Assembly (NCBI RefSeq): GCF_000275845.1 | Contig: NW_006766891.1 | Location: forward strand, 1 to 64,000 | Direction: 5' to 3' | Source of the DNA: Dichomitus squalens LYAD-421 SS1 | Lineage: Eukaryota > Basidiomycota > Agaricomycetes > Polyporales > Polyporaceae | Length of the DNA: 64,000 nt | Part shown: piece after piece, positions 47,164-59,668 of the stretch | Position numbering within the stretch: position 1 is the stretch's first letter | How the letters are laid out: each line of letters opens with the position of its first letter | Position numbers and translations under genes: made by a program | The notes under the pieces: model-generated | Told to the model about the DNA's origin: nothing | Databases searched by the model: none | Seen by the model: only the letters and a program-made list of their open reading frames with translations

Positions 47164-50100
47164 ATGTCGGCCACTGCTAGAATTCTGAGGAACATTACAG
47201 CCTCCTCATCAAGAACACTTCTCAGGCGTTCCCCAAGTATCGCGCTCGTCAGGCATTGCAGGCACTTTGCTGAAGACGCGGCTGCGACCACCGTCCCCGC
47301 GGAGGAGGATGTTCAAAGTGTACCAGAGGTGCAGTCAAACTCTGACTTACTCTGGCTATCACTTATCAGCGTAGACCAAGGAGGGTTGGTTATGGGTCGA
47401 CTCTGTCTTTCCAATCAGCTTGGGCCGACTGGAGTGAGTTTTTGATCCATTTGTGAAACCCGGGGACCGCCCCTTATGCCTTGACATGGTGCAGTTTACG
47501 GAGATACGTTGGCTACGCGCGCGAGGATACTCTTTTGGAAAGGCTTCGCGCTCTTCTCGTTAAGGTCAATACCCATGGCTTGGAGATAGTCTCCCTCGAA
47601 TCCCATATCAAGGACGGCGGGGTCTTCGTCAAGTTCAGGTACAGCGCCGCCGATCCCGAAAGTGCCCAACAGGCAATACTGGACGACCTACGGAAGTATG
47701 TCCACTCGCATGGGGGAGTGCCGTCATGGTTTGGATTGCCTCAAGGAGAGCTTTGGCTTGTGAGGGGCACACCCTGGCGGGAGGTACGCACATAGCATTA
47801 ACCCACTCAGCTCGACATCCTCAATGTATCTCGAATTCACACTCTTAGGACATGAATAGGTTCGTCTCGTCTATAGTCAGGGTATCATTTGAAGGTCCCG
47901 ACTTGTCGGACGAAGCATTGTATCGTCTCCTTCGGGTACGTGCCGCTTTTCCACCTACCCTTCTCCCTAACCCCGATATATATAGCCATATGGCCGTATA
48001 TTGGATATCACACCTCCTTCCCCCGTCCCAGCTGGAAGCATGAGGTCGGCTCAGATCTCCTTCCGTCACTTACGTTCTGCGACTTCCGCCCGAAATACCA
48101 TACACTCCCTGAACATCCCGACGTCATCGGCATCTACTGTCCTACGGACATCTTACGCTCAGCCTATAGCAGCTCATGCTGTGCGAGACTACATCGCGAG
48201 TCACCCTAGGATCTTCCTCCCCGTCCTGTTCTTCCTCTTGGGTACTGTCACATATGCTGTTCGTGCGCCCCTTGTCTCGCGCCAGATTTTTGCTCACAGC
48301 TACACAGATATTTGACCCAATCCGCGTGTTCATGGTGGAGGGGAAGGTCAACGACTGGTTTGATTACAGACGTGAGCTGCCAATGACCAGACAATGTTTT
48401 CCACAACAACTAACGCCTCTCGCAGAATACAAGGTATATCAGTGGCTCCGGGCCAATACTCTTGACTACCTCTCTTCTCCGTCTGCGGAATCCGAAGCTC
48501 AGCTAGGCCTCGCAGCGCAAGGTGGCTGGAAGGAGAGGAGGGAAGCGGAGGAAGCTCTCGAGAAGTATCTGGCGGACTTCCCTAGTAGGTGCCATTGTAG
48601 GATGTGATCACAGAAAGCTGATCGCTACTGCTATACAGCCACGTTGGCGTTCATGCATGGGCCCCAGGGTAGTGGCAAAACGCAATTGCTTTCTAGGCTT
48701 CTGAAGGACTCCGGTCGGTAGGTGCTCTCTTTCCTTGGTCTGTAAGGGGTGCGGGTTTGATGCTTCACATCGGTTCTAGGAAAGCAATCGTCATTGACAT
48801 AGCTCAGCTGTCGAAGGCATCCTCGGATACGGCGCTTGTGGCTGGTCTTGCCAATCAAACGGGGTACTGGCCTGTCTTCTCCTTCCTCAATTCCGTAAAC
48901 AACGTTATCGACATGGCCAGCGTCGGTATCATCGGCCAGAAAGGTGCGCCGTCTTCGGCTTGGCGTTCGCCGGTATATGACGTATCATCGGCTTTACAGC
49001 CGGCTTGAGTTCATCTCTTACCGATCAACTGAAGGATATCTTGGACGTCGTGGCTCGTGGCTTGTCCCGTGGGAACGCCTCTCAACACGCCCGCCGTGAA
49101 AAGGCTGTGAAGCAAGCCGAGCGGGACGCAGAAAAGCTCAAGGAGGAAGAGGTAATTCGCGAAAGGATCAAGAAGGGTCTGTGGCACGATGGACGGATTG
49201 ACGCTGTCTGCGGTAATGGGGTCATGAGTGAGCTCGGCGTTGGCGTTGAGCCCTTCAAGGACTTCGAAGCCGACCCATTGCCTACGGTGGCGCTCGAGAG
49301 TCAAGCGGAGGGCGAGAGGAGGAATATCAGAGAGAAAGACGAGGCTTCGAACGCTGGCAGAGACTTCACGCAGAAGCAGAAACGCTCCGAAGACACGCAG
49401 ACCGTAGATACACTGCCCGTCGTCATCATCAAGAACTTTGAGTCCAAGGGCGGCGGCGCGCGGAAGGAGGAGCTGCTCAACGTGCTCGCTTCATGGGCCG
49501 CGAGCTTAGCCGAGAACCAGGTGAGTGTTCGGTAGTGCTTCCGACTGTTCTGTACTCACCAGGTCGCAAGATCGCGCATGTCGTTGTGGTCAGTGACAAT
49601 CGCGAGAACGTTAAAAGGCTGGCAAAAGCCCTCCCTTCGAAGCCGCTCAACCAGATCAGCCTGTCCGATGCCGACAACGCCAGCGCGCTTTCATTTGTCA
49701 AGCAGAAGCTGCATGATAGCGGCGTGGACGTACAGTTCAATCGTGACCAGATCTCGTATATTGAGCGATTGGGTGGCCGAGCTAGCGACCTCGAGAGCGT
49801 GAGTCCGTCTCTACATGAGGAAAAGCTTTAGTTCATCGTGCCCCGCAGCTCGTTCACAAAGTCCGCAGCGGCATGTCCGTTGAGGAGGCTGTCGACGACA
49901 TCGTCATTCGTGGCGTGAGCGAGTTGCGTAAGAACGCCTTCGGAGACGACGTTGAGGACGCGAAGAATCTCGCGTGGACAAGGGAGCAGGCATGGATTTT
50001 GGTGAAGCAACTTGCGAAGCAGCCGGAGGTGGGTGCAGGCAAGCAGACCCTATATTCAAGATCTGGTTAAATGGTGCCGTCATGATAGGTCTCCTACCAC

Positions 50101-50626
50101 GAGGTCCTCATGGACTTCCCCTTCAAGGGTGACGAGACCCCTTTGCGGAGCATGGAGCACGCCGAGCTCATCACTATTGGCACTGTCAACGGTAAGCCAT
50201 GCGCCCCGTTGTAGACACCTAGGCTCACATCACCCTCAGGACGGCCGTCCACGATTAAGCCGGGCAAGCCTGTATTCAGATGGGTCTTCGAGCAATTAGT
50301 TAAGGGTACGTCATCTGCTCGCTCACATGACACAAGCAACCAACGTCTATCTGGCACCAGACCCGACATTCCACGCTACCCAAGACATTGCGTTCAACCA
50401 AAAGATCATTGCATCGTCGGAGGCTACGGTCCAGGCATGTGAAGCTGAGCTGCTCACGCTCAAGGACATCGACGCGGGTACCGCCAGCTGGTGGGGCTCT
50501 AAACGTGCCGTCGAAATGCGCGAGAATTACCTGCTCAAGAAGATGCGCGCAGCCGAGGAGAAGGTTGAGAGCCTGGAGAGGCAGAACGCCCAGCTCAAGA
50601 AGGTGCTCGTAAAGGCTCGCCAATGA
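47164..50626 (+). CDS. Mitochondrial escape protein 2 (YME2)
   Basis: The N-terminus is an Arg/Ser-rich presequence (MSATARILRNITASSSRTLL ending RHFAEDAA). A mitochondrial-facing region follows with EGWLWVDSVFPISLGRLD, RRYVGYAREDTLLERLRALL and, across introns, an RRM-like domain (RFVSSIVRVSFEGPDLSDEA, SAQISFRHLRSATSARNTI). One transmembrane helix (IFLPVLFFLLGTVTYA) leads to FDPIRVFMVEGKVNDWFDY. An AAA-type P-loop domain comes next with Walker A FMHGPQGSGKTQLL and VVIIKNFESKGG near the Walker B position. The C-terminal domain ends in a coiled coil (AAEEKVESLERQNAQLKKVL). Yme2 is an inner-membrane protein that maintains nucleoid number and structure, and its loss lets mtDNA escape to the nucleus in yeast. 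At least ten introns. The stop is immediately followed by a different frame with no clear gene. Confidence 0.9.
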
Positions 50627-50940
50627 GGTTCGGTTGGCTGGTTGGGGCCACGGACCCTTTCGGTAAACATTACTACATACTAAGTCAGATTGAGGCTACT
50701 CACCTCTCTATACTGTCACTGTATCTCACGCATGCTCGCAATAGGACTTCGGAAGTTCGATCTCGGTACCTGGTGTGGAAGTCGAGGCACCCGGTGCTCT
50801 GCCGGGGCAAGGTACCCATCGTGTTAGCACATGTATCCTCGAAGGCACCCCGACGTGGGAGTAAGGTACAGTCCGATGCTAGTAAAAGGTCGACAAAGTC
50901 CGAATCGCTGTTCCTCGTACATCCCCAGCACTACCACGTC
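50627..50940. other. Intergenic downstream of YME2
   Basis: No independent gene recognised; 3' UTR of YME2 and presumed promoter of the small secreted candidate. Confidence 0.45.
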
Positions 50941-51216
50941 ATGTTAAGTGATCTCTCTCGATCCCTCCTTCTCGTGGTGGCCATAGGGGCAACCCGCGTC
51001 TGTCTAGCCGAGGAGATACTGCATGCTCGTCAAACGACCCTTTGCTCTGCCGTCCTGTGTGCACTCAACTCCCAAGATTGTGGGGACGGCTGCGAGTGTG
51101 TGCCCCTCCTCGGTGGGGTAGTGGGGGTCAGTCTTTTTTGCAGCGGTACACGGTTGAAGAAGCGTGCTGATTCAGAGTGGAATACGTTAGGGTCTGTGCG
51201 GTGCATCTCCAAGTAA
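50941..51216 (+). CDS. Candidate small secreted cysteine-rich protein
   Basis: A single uninterrupted frame of 91 residues. It starts with a good signal peptide (MLSDLSRSLLLVVAIGATRV, ending near CLA). A short propeptide-like stretch ends in HARQTT, and a compact cysteine pattern follows: CSAVLCALNSQDCGDGCEC, then a glycine-rich turn and two more cysteines before the end. The spacing C-x4-C-x6-C-x3-C-x1-C resembles knottin-like small secreted proteins of plant- and wood-associated fungi. I recognise no named family. Function could be effector, structural or antimicrobial; nothing in the sequence decides. It is intronless, which is plausible at this size but also makes a chance frame possible. 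Lies between YME2 and mL46. Confidence 0.45.
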   Translation: MLSDLSRSLLLVVAIGATRVCLAEEILHARQTTLCSAVLCALNSQDCGDGCECVPLLGGVVGVSLFCSGTRLKKRADSEWNTLGSVRCISK

Positions 51217-51571
51217 CTCGTCAGTCATATGTCGCAGCTCGGAAGAGTGCCTTGTGGGTACCACTTGTACGAACAATGTAAGGCTGGCTGTAGTGGAAAT
51301 CAGAGAGAAGACTGAAGCAATCCTCTGGCTAGCGTTGCGTTCCTGACTCCTAGTGGGCCAACAGTGATCGTACATGTTGCTTGCGATCTACCCGAATGAG
51401 ACGAAGGGCCATACCTCATACGTTACGACAGCTCGGAGGAATGGTATGCGCGTGTAGTGTACCGACTCTGAACGACGTTAGTGTCTTCTTCGCTTGCAGG
51501 GTCGCAAACAGCATAGGTCTCCAGCGGATGTGTATGAGCAGGTGTAATGCAAAGCAATTATGACGAAAGCA
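51217..51571. other. Intergenic, no gene recognised
   Basis: Downstream of the secreted candidate and of the minus-strand mL46 gene. Only 3' UTR sequence expected. Confidence 0.45.
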
Positions 51572-52642
51572 TTAGTGGTCTGATAGAATATCCTTGACGC
51601 TCGCCCAGTAATCCTTCTCTACCCGAGGCTCAATCTCTTCCTTCGTGAGCCAAGCGAAATCTGTGACATTCTTGCCAGATGGCCGAGCCTGCCCGGCGAG
51701 AATGTGTGCCTTGAGGAAGAATGTATACAGCTGCGAGTCGAGTCCAGTGAGCTGAGAACACTCCAGCTACGGAAAGCTATACGTACCTCTCCGGCGAGAG
51801 ACTTGATTGTGCTCTCTGGTAGTGAGGGCTGATACACAGCGATAGGTTTTTTGCCCACTACCCATATGTCCATATTCTCACCGACCTCGGCCTGAAGGTC
51901 ACGCAACGCAGCCTGAAGAAGCATAGGTTTGAGCAGTGGCCACTATGTTCAAACCATCAAGACAGCTCACCTGATGGAGGAACTCCCCGTCTTGTAGTGG
52001 ACCCTGAGGGAACCTCCACACCTCCTTACCCAGGTGGTCCTTACCCCGAATGAGGAGGTAGAGATTCCGCTCACCAAGCCTGTCAAGACTCTTCACGTCA
52101 CCCTCCTTGTCCGCCTCGTGTATCCTCGATGCAGGTGGCTCGATAGGCTCCTCGCCCATGTTGTCTGCCTGGTCAGGTGAAACCTGAATGCTCCCAAGCT
52201 CGCCATCATCCTCCGAACCCCGGTCACTCCGCTTCAAAGACCATGGACCACCAAAAGCCTCCTTTTCACGCAACTTCTCTTCTCGGGCAAACTTCTTCTC
52301 CAGCAAGGAGCCGGTCTTAAAGTAGAACTCGGTTGGGAAGGGATTGAAGAGGGCGCGACGAATGCGTGACTGGTAGGCGTAATAAGCGCGTTCGAAGAGG
52401 GATGACGTGCGTGTAAGAATGGGAGAGCGGTTGACAATGACTGCAGCATTGATGACGGCTTTAGTCGCGGAGGAAGAGGAAGCGGCGGAGGAAGAGGCCT
52501 CGGCGATGGAAGCTAATGAGCGTGACGGGGCATGCAGGCATCCTACTAATGCGCGTCAAGCGACAGAATATACGATGAGAGTGGAACTTAGCCCACCTCT
52601 TGTGCGTTGTCTGCACGCAGAGACCACATTTCGGGACAACAT
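51572..52642 (-). CDS. Mitochondrial large-subunit ribosomal protein mL46 (NUDIX fold)
   Basis: Four exons (52642-52597, 52545-51971, 51912-51787, 51751-51572) make 308 residues. Exon 1 encodes MLSRNVVSACRQRTR, and exon 2 continues VGCLHAPSRSLASIAEASSS, together a strong mitochondrial presequence. INAAVIVNRSPILTRT, FERAYYAYQSRIR and FPTEFYFKTGSLLEKKF follow, the mL46 N-terminal block. A NUDIX-like domain comes next: LYLLIRGKDHLGKEVWRFPQ, LRDLQAEVGENMDIWVVGKK, YTFFLKAHILAGQ and FAWLTKEEIEP. The catalytic NUDIX box is not conserved in the family, so the role is structural in the mitoribosome. Exon 1 is only 46 bases; choosing it is supported by the frame and by the targeting peptide. Divergent from VMA13, 215 bp apart. 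Confidence 0.92.
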
Positions 52643-52857
52643 GAGACCAGGAGCAGAGAGGACGAACCGGAACTTCGAAAGCATCCAGTACACCGAGTAC
52701 ACCAGCACTCGACTTTTCCCAAAATGGTCTGTGAGAATCACCTGCCTAAAACGTAGACTGAGGTCACGGTTCTCGGCGGTAGTACTGTCTCGCGAGTGCT
52801 CTGTCTCTAACGGCTGCCTCTCCTCTAAGGCCAGTAGCGGCCTCGGGATTGCCTAGG

Positions 52858-54739
52858 ATGTCCATCACACTTGTTTCCAACTCTTACCTTGACGAGAACT
52901 CAGCCAAGATTCGCGCGAAGCCTGTACCCTGGGAGGTACAAGCTGCTCCAGCCACCTCCATCGAGACACGACTGCTCATCCGAACACATACAGGGATACC
53001 AACGCGCTGGACTCATCACTCCCGACGAGCTCGCTCTTATTAAGAAGGTTGACCGCCAGACCCGCCCTAAAATCGAATCTCTTCACGCCTCCGATGGCCA
53101 GACATACGCCCTACTCTACCTTCGTCTATTGAAGAAGCTCCAGAGGATAGACACGCAGTCTTGCATACTCGTTCTGATCGCGGACGCTCTTACTGGTATG
53201 TCTTTCCATGGTCTTGGTGGAGGGCAGGAGCTATATGCGTCAAGACAGACCACGAGGAACGGATACCCTTGTTCACGACTGCCTCGCAATCAGACCCAGA
53301 GTTACCGTACAGTCCATTACTCCGGTACGTCTCCCCGAACCTTGTAGCCAATTAGCGCTCATCTTCTTTCGACTTCCTAGCATCTTGGAATCACAAGATG
53401 ACTTTGTGCAGCTCAAGGCTACACAAATCCTCACCGTCTTACTCAGGTAGGCACTGCTGTGTCTGATTAGCCGGCCTGGTAATCTTGACTCTCCCTCCAG
53501 CTCGGAGAAGTCACCCCTACAAGTGCAACAGCTCCAACCCTTCCTGAACACCCTCGCCCAGTTCGTTGCTAACAACAACTTGAACAAGAGAGATGTTGCA
53601 GTTCAGTGTCTTGAGGCCGTCTTGCCCCGTCCTGAAGTCAGGAGAGCTGTCTGGGCCAACACTTCGCTTGTCGCTGGGTTAGCCGTTCTCCTAGAGAGTG
53701 TGCCTACTATGACTAAGTATTCTTCTGTAATCCTAGATTGGCTGATATCTTGAAGCATAACTCCACGCCGCAGATGTCGTACCAAGTGGGATTCTGCTTT
53801 TGGCTACTCACCTTCGAGCAGGAAGTAGCGGAACAGATTCAGAAGTGCGTTCGTTACACCCTGTATTCGACTGGTGCTCGGCTTCCGTGTTGACTTGGGG
53901 CACAGGCGGTTCGACATAATACCTCTCCTCGTCGATGTCGCCCAAGGAGCAGCCAAAGAGAAGGTTATCCGAGTAATTGTCGCGACGTTCCGAGTATGTC
54001 GCAGCAGCTCCCCTATATCAACTGGAGGCTCAAGTGTGCTCGTGTGCATAGAATCTCGTCTCCAAAGCGCCGCAAGCAAACCTTCCCGCGATGCTTGTGG
54101 CACAGCTGTTGCCGTTCGCGAAGAATCTTTCCGGACGCAAGTGGACCGATGAGGATATCGTCGAGGACATCCAGTTCCTTCGCGATGAGCTGAGCGCGCG
54201 ATTCGATAGCCTTACGTAGGTACACCCTACAATGACATCAAGGCCTTCAGCTGACAGCCTGCCTCCTAGGACGTACGACGAGTATCGCTCTGAGCTGCTG
54301 TCGGGTCACCTCTCATGGACCCCAGTACATGAGTCCGACCTCTTCTGGAAGGAGAACGCGACAAAGCTGAACGACAAGGACTACGAGCTGCTGAAGTGCG
54401 CGAGACATCATAATAGTCGTAACCAGCCCCGCTGATGTGGTTGCTCCAGGATTTTGATCAGGCTCCTCAAGGAATCCAACGACCCAACAGTGCTCGCCGT
54501 GGCGGCGCACGACGTTGGACAATACGTCAAGCACTATCAGCTTGGGAAGAAGTAAGCGCATAGTCAGATGTCTCGAGCTCTATCATGACTTACCGTCGCT
54601 GTGTCTGCGCAGGGTGCTGACAGACTTGGGAGCGAAGACTCGTGTGATGGAGCTGCTGTCGCACTCTGACCCTGAGGTCCGATACCAAGCACTCATTTCA
54701 GTGCAGCGACTCGTCAGCCACCCATGGGCTGGTGTGTAA
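52858..54739 (+). CDS. V-type proton ATPase subunit H (VMA13)
   Basis: A gene with many short exons. The start encodes [20 protein letters not shown], followed by PVPWEVQA and [19 protein letters not shown], which match the N-terminus of fungal Vma13. Helical repeats then run through [20 protein letters not shown] (in two pieces across an intron), [40 protein letters not shown] and [18 protein letters not shown]. The C-terminal domain contains [57 protein letters not shown] and [14 protein letters not shown] at the stop. Subunit H couples V1 to Vo and blocks ATP hydrolysis by free V1 on vacuole and Golgi membranes. Intron positions were placed by frame. The stop at 54737-54739 matches the family's end. 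Confidence 0.92.
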
Positions 54740-55083
54740 GATCATGACTGTACACGGACAATTGATATCCTACTCCGATCTGTTTCGTTCGTAATGGCCG
54801 ATGATACGCGCAAACTACTTAGTGGAAGCGTGTATCTGAACGGATACGATGACGGCGTGCTAACGTGGATGGGATGTTTGCGAAGGGTTTGAGAGCAAGT
54901 TGAGAATATGGCTCGACATACGACAACAGTCCAGAAGGACATATCATACAATAGTGTACAATGTTCACAATGTGAGTATTGGGGGCGTTTGGCAAGGGGA
55001 AAGATATGTCAACAGTCTGTTCGATGACGATGAAACACTGAGCAATAACGATCGTGTATCCGGCGGTATCGTATGGACATCAT
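54740..55083. other. Convergent 3' region
   Basis: 344 bp between the stops of VMA13 and P450 2. No gene recognised. Confidence 0.5.
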
Positions 55084-57388
55084 TCAGACGTAACTGTATA
55101 TTAGGCGGCGTGCCTGCTCAGAGCGAGGGCGAATGTCGGCCGGGAACGGCTTCGGGAAACTGGACAGCCCGGACGTGTACTCCCCCTTGGGCGTAATCTC
55201 GATGCCGTCGGGTCCCTTCGCCTTGCGAATATCCATGGTAGCTGAGAGCGACGCGATCGCCATCCAGACACTCCCCATGGCCAGGAAACGACCAGGGCAG
55301 ATGCTATCATACGTAATGCAGGGTGAGTCAACCGACACTACGCCCAAATGCGGCCATGAAACATACCGGCGACCAAAACCAAACGAGGCGTGAGGAAACT
55401 GCTCAGGGGGACCATGCGGTCCAGGCAGGAAACGTTCAGGCTTGAACACTTCAGGGTCGTGGTAGACACGTGTGTCCATGGCCATGGACCTGCGGACGGA
55501 CATATGCAATGTATCACCGTTAGCGTGAGTTTCAAGTGGCAGTGGGGGTTGGAATCGCGCTCAAACGCTGACTGTCACGTACCAGGCGTTTGCGAAAACC
55601 ATAGTGCCTTTAGGAATGAACATGCCGTTGTACGTATCATCCTGCAGGGTGCTGTGGGGAATGCCTGGACGACGACGCAGGGTAATCGGTTGGCGTTGGT
55701 CAATGTCGTGTTTCAGGGTACATCGCGTATCGCATACTCGTACTTACCGAGCGGGACTACAGGGCGCCATCTGTGCAGATTGCGTAGCAGATCGTACCGC
55801 ATGAGCTGTAGTATCGCTGACGAGAGAAATATGACTACGGACCTTAGCACCTCTGCGAAGATGGCTTCGATGTAAGGGAGACTCTCGCGATCATCGAAGT
55901 CGGGCAGTCGATTGGGGCCAACTACCCTATCTATCTCCTCTTGAGCCTTCCTCAGCACGTGGGGGTGCAAAACCATGGCGAGGATGAACGTGTTGATCGT
56001 GGAGTAGGTCTGGGGAATGCCGATTCATGCCGGTCAGTGGTTGCATCATGTCTGTCGAGCTCAGTGCGTGAACAACGACTTACGGTCTCGGCTCCGCCGG
56101 CGTAAATTGCGCCGGTGGCGTGTTTGAGGTCGTCCAGACTGTGTTCGCCCTTGTAGTCAGGTTTAGAAAAATCTTCCAGGTACGTCAATAGGAACGACGG
56201 CGGGGCGTGGCCTTCAGCCTGGTATACACCTGCTTAGCGCTGTGATTTTGGCGATTGGTGCCATTCGCCTGCTTACCATCTGCCGCTGGACTTGCTCAAA
56301 TGGATAATTATGGAATTTCTTGATAGCCCAGCTCCAATCTAGAAGTATGGTCACTTGTGCGCCGGTCTCCCATCACACTTAACGATCCTGTAGACTTACT
56401 GTGGACGACCCGATTGAACCAACAGCCCGGGAACCACCATGGCAAGTACTGGACTGTAGACAGTGGTCAGTGATTTAATAAAACGTAATGCATTGTCTGC
56501 CTACGGATCGGGAAGAAGTCGACCGGTGCCGTGCCAGGGTCTCCCGCATCCACATGCGCCAGCGAAACGTTCTCCGTTAATTTGATGTACTCGTCATCAT
56601 CGCGCTCAATCTGGTGACCATATGCTATCTTCATAATCACGGCCGCTCCAAACCTGTGGCCGCCAAAGAATCGCTCCGTTGGCATGGGTAACATGCGAGC
56701 ATGGCCTCCAATACGTACCGGCGGACCATCCAGTCGAAATCTGTCGGGCGTTCAACGAGATGTTTCAGCATCTTGCGGGCTTCTTCCGTATGGATCGGAC
56801 GAAAGCGCGCAACTTCAGACTTGGCAAGGTACTGCTGCAGGATGCGGCGCTGTTTGAAGAATTGCGGACCATACTTCAGGAACGTCACACTGACTCCCCA
56901 GCCAAGGCTAGACGGCACCCAGATGAGCCTATCTGCCATGCACAGCGCGCCGGTAGGAAAGCCGACGGCTGTTGCACACTCACTTCATGAAGAGCGGGAA
57001 CACCGGGCGGTCGCTGTAGTTGGCGCTGCGCTTGTCCATCAGTTCGTTTGCCATCTCATAGTTGTTGACGACGACGATCTTGCGACCGAGGATCTCCAGG
57101 TAGAAGATATCCCCTACGTCTTCAAGATCAGCGATTTCGGGCTAATAGCGTTCACCAGCCGACAAACGGAAGCCTACCGTATTTCTTCGACCATTCAAAG
57201 AATGCCTCGGCCTGGTATGAGCGGGGGAAAATACGATAGTGCCCGATGATAGGGTCGGACGGCGGGCTGGGAGGAAGGTGGGCATTCCTGTGTCGCTTTC
57301 TAATGTGCCAGCCAGCTACAATGAGGAGGAGCACAACATTGAACGCGAGGACAGTGGAGTAGTTATCCAAGGCGAGGAAGGAGGCCAT
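55084..57388 (-). CDS. Cytochrome P450 monooxygenase 2
   Basis: Begins MASFLALDNYSTVLAFNVVL with a single membrane anchor, then the hinge LPPSPPSDPIIGHYRIFP. Later motifs are LEILGRKIVVVNN-like sequence, QFFKQRRILQQYLAKSE, LDDLKHATGAIYAGGAETT for the I-helix, LPYIEAIFAEVLRWRPVVPL containing ExxR (EVLR, split by an intron right after R), FKPERFLPGP, and a heme loop FGFGRR | ICPGRF interrupted by an intron within the motif. It ends FPKPFPADIRPRSEQ. All catalytic landmarks are present. The sequence differs clearly from P450 1 (for example AET in place of ADT in the I-helix), so the two are not a recent tandem pair. The helix-C tryptophan region is changed to FKQR, common in some mushroom clans. 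Substrate unknown. Confidence 0.9.
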
Positions 57389-59668
57389 GGTGGTGATATC
57401 CGTGCGATTTGGTTTGCTGTAGGCCCTCCCATGGACACCCCTTTATACACCGCTGTCCATGGCGTCATGCGAGGACGCCCGGAGCTAGCGGCCGCTTGAT
57501 ACTACCGCGCGTGCTGAGCCCACCGCCTCGCAAGTTCGTGAGGAGGACCGGACATCTTCGATAGGCACGACTCACAACATCTTAGGGTCGCCGTAGGAGT
57601 GGTAATGCAGGCGGCCGATCCCGAGACTCCAAACAGAGACGGCTTCCTGAGCGTTCGCAGTCGAGGCATCGCGCGCATAATCGTTCAAGCCTGGTAGCGA
57701 ACTGCTAACCGAACAAAGAATGAGAATGCGTGCCTATGCAGAAAGGGCTATATGGGTTCTCACCTACCGAGAAGTAGGATCAGGGGCATACCTTCGGGGC
57801 CTCGGCGGGAAGGAGCGGTTCATCCATTGTGGGTCCAAGTCCACTGGGTCGCCCTATAGTGGCATAGTTCCGCGCTTGCACGGCTCTTGGGTAACAGCAC
57901 GGAAATATCGGCTGCAAAATATCCGAGGGCAATGTGCCTTCAGTCCTCAAACCGTCCTTCTCGGTTGTCGAGGCACCATACTTGTATCACGAGATTGTGG
58001 CTAGTATATCGATCGATGCGTATCCAAGTCCTTGATGCGTATCTAATAACGGGCCCTCGAGCCCGTGTCGTTCCAAAACCATCGCGTGATATATTCACGC
58101 ATGTAGCTGACGCGAATACGCAGCGACGTCGGAGATATGAGCTGTAGGGGAATCGCGTGGTGATTGGTTTGTCCAAATCCACGGCGTCACAGGGTCCTGC
58201 CTGTTGTATGCTGACACGGAGACGACAGAGGGGGACGAGCTCCGAGAGCGCCTTAGGACGCTGAAATGGACCTCAACGTAAATACAAGGGCTCGATGTGG
58301 ATGTGGGTGAGACTTACGTTAATTCACAAAGGGCTGCACGGAACGGAACGTAATCACAGCACCGCAGCGACCTCTCCACCGATGCTTGCCATCGTTTGGG
58401 CGTTCCCCGTGTATGGGGAAGGTGAAGCACGACTTGTACCCGTGGAATGGGAAAATAGCCATTATAAGTATAGACTGACGAAGAAGCCGCCAGGGAGTTT
58501 GCATACATCTTGACACCAGAACAGAAGATAATCAGTTGGGTCGGTTCATGAACTATACGCAGGCATACTAGCGGGTGTGCGTACCGGGAACAGCGCTTTG
58601 GAGTGTGAGCTGGATGGTGGTAATTGCCACAACGGAGCTGGTGCGCGCTCGTTACACTGCGACCAATGGACCGGTGGTCGTTATCCCGAAGTATCCAGCC
58701 AAGTATTGCTTGTTTGCTGGCAGCCGCTGCGGTCTTCATGTGACGTATCGGACAGCCTACGGGTGGTCATCGTCGATGCGGGACCGCTGCATCTCTCTAC
58801 ATCAATTCAATCGTAAAGTATCGTAGAGTCATCACTAGTGGTAGTCGCCTCGCTTATGAGTTTGAGGAAGGAACTGTTTCATACTGACCAAGGCTTGCAG
58901 GATCACAACACTCCGGGTCACGGTATACTTGCCATTAGTGGTCTCATACCTCGACGTGGTACTAGTCTTGCACCCAAGTACCACGTGTTACCTGGAGTGG
59001 CCCTGCGGTGGGAGGGTGCGAGAGTATGTCAAGGTACGAGACTATCCGATTCGCATACCCATTACTACAAGCGAGGCTGCGAGTAGCTTTTTGCGTCAGC
59101 CAGCATTATGCTGTCTGTGCATAAGCAGAAGACATGCATACAGCCGGTATGTTCTGCGGAGTTGAGGATCATCAGTTTTTTCGCCGGTACCTTGCGCATA
59201 TCATATGGCTGTGGCCGCGAAGTTGTACTATCTAGACGCACCTCGAAGTGGATAGCTCAGAGCAAGTGTTGGACAGAACCTAAGTACAAGGCCAGAAGCA
59301 TTCAACGACGCTTGTCGTCGCGTGCCGATGCCTGCCGAACGCTAGGGACGGTCACGCCATTCACACCCAGACATGAGTCCTGATCCCCTTTATTCTCCCA
59401 CCGACCGCAGTGGTGGTAGAGAGCGGTAAAAGTACACGAGCGACTCGTACTCCAAGGATAACTACTGTAACAGGAAGGAACATCTAGCAATGGAGACCAT
59501 GTGATGGGATGCGTGAGCGTGCGAAAAGCGACTAAGCTAGCGAACCGAGTCCAATAGCGGGTTACTAGAAGGCTACTCCACTTGCGAGCAAAGGGGAATA
59601 TCGTCCGGATAAAGAACAAAGGAAATATGGGAGTGAAGGTTGCGCGAGCGATGAAGCCGGCGACCCCT
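57389..59668. other. Gene-poor stretch
   Basis: About 2.3 kb between the start of P450 2 and the end of the tetraspanin gene. I examined both strands and found no domain, no transposase motif and no consistent exon chain. A near-palindrome GGGCCCTCGAGCCC lies near 58050. Confidence 0.5.

Noticed and set aside
25941..57388. Secondary-metabolite cluster from MFS transporter and two P450s
   Set aside because: No polyketide, peptide or terpene synthase in the window, and the three genes are separated by conserved housekeeping genes.
26445..59065. 16-base sequence GATTCGCATACCCATT shared between about 26446 and 59048
   Set aside because: One such match is expected by chance in a 64 kb window, and the surrounding sequence does not align.
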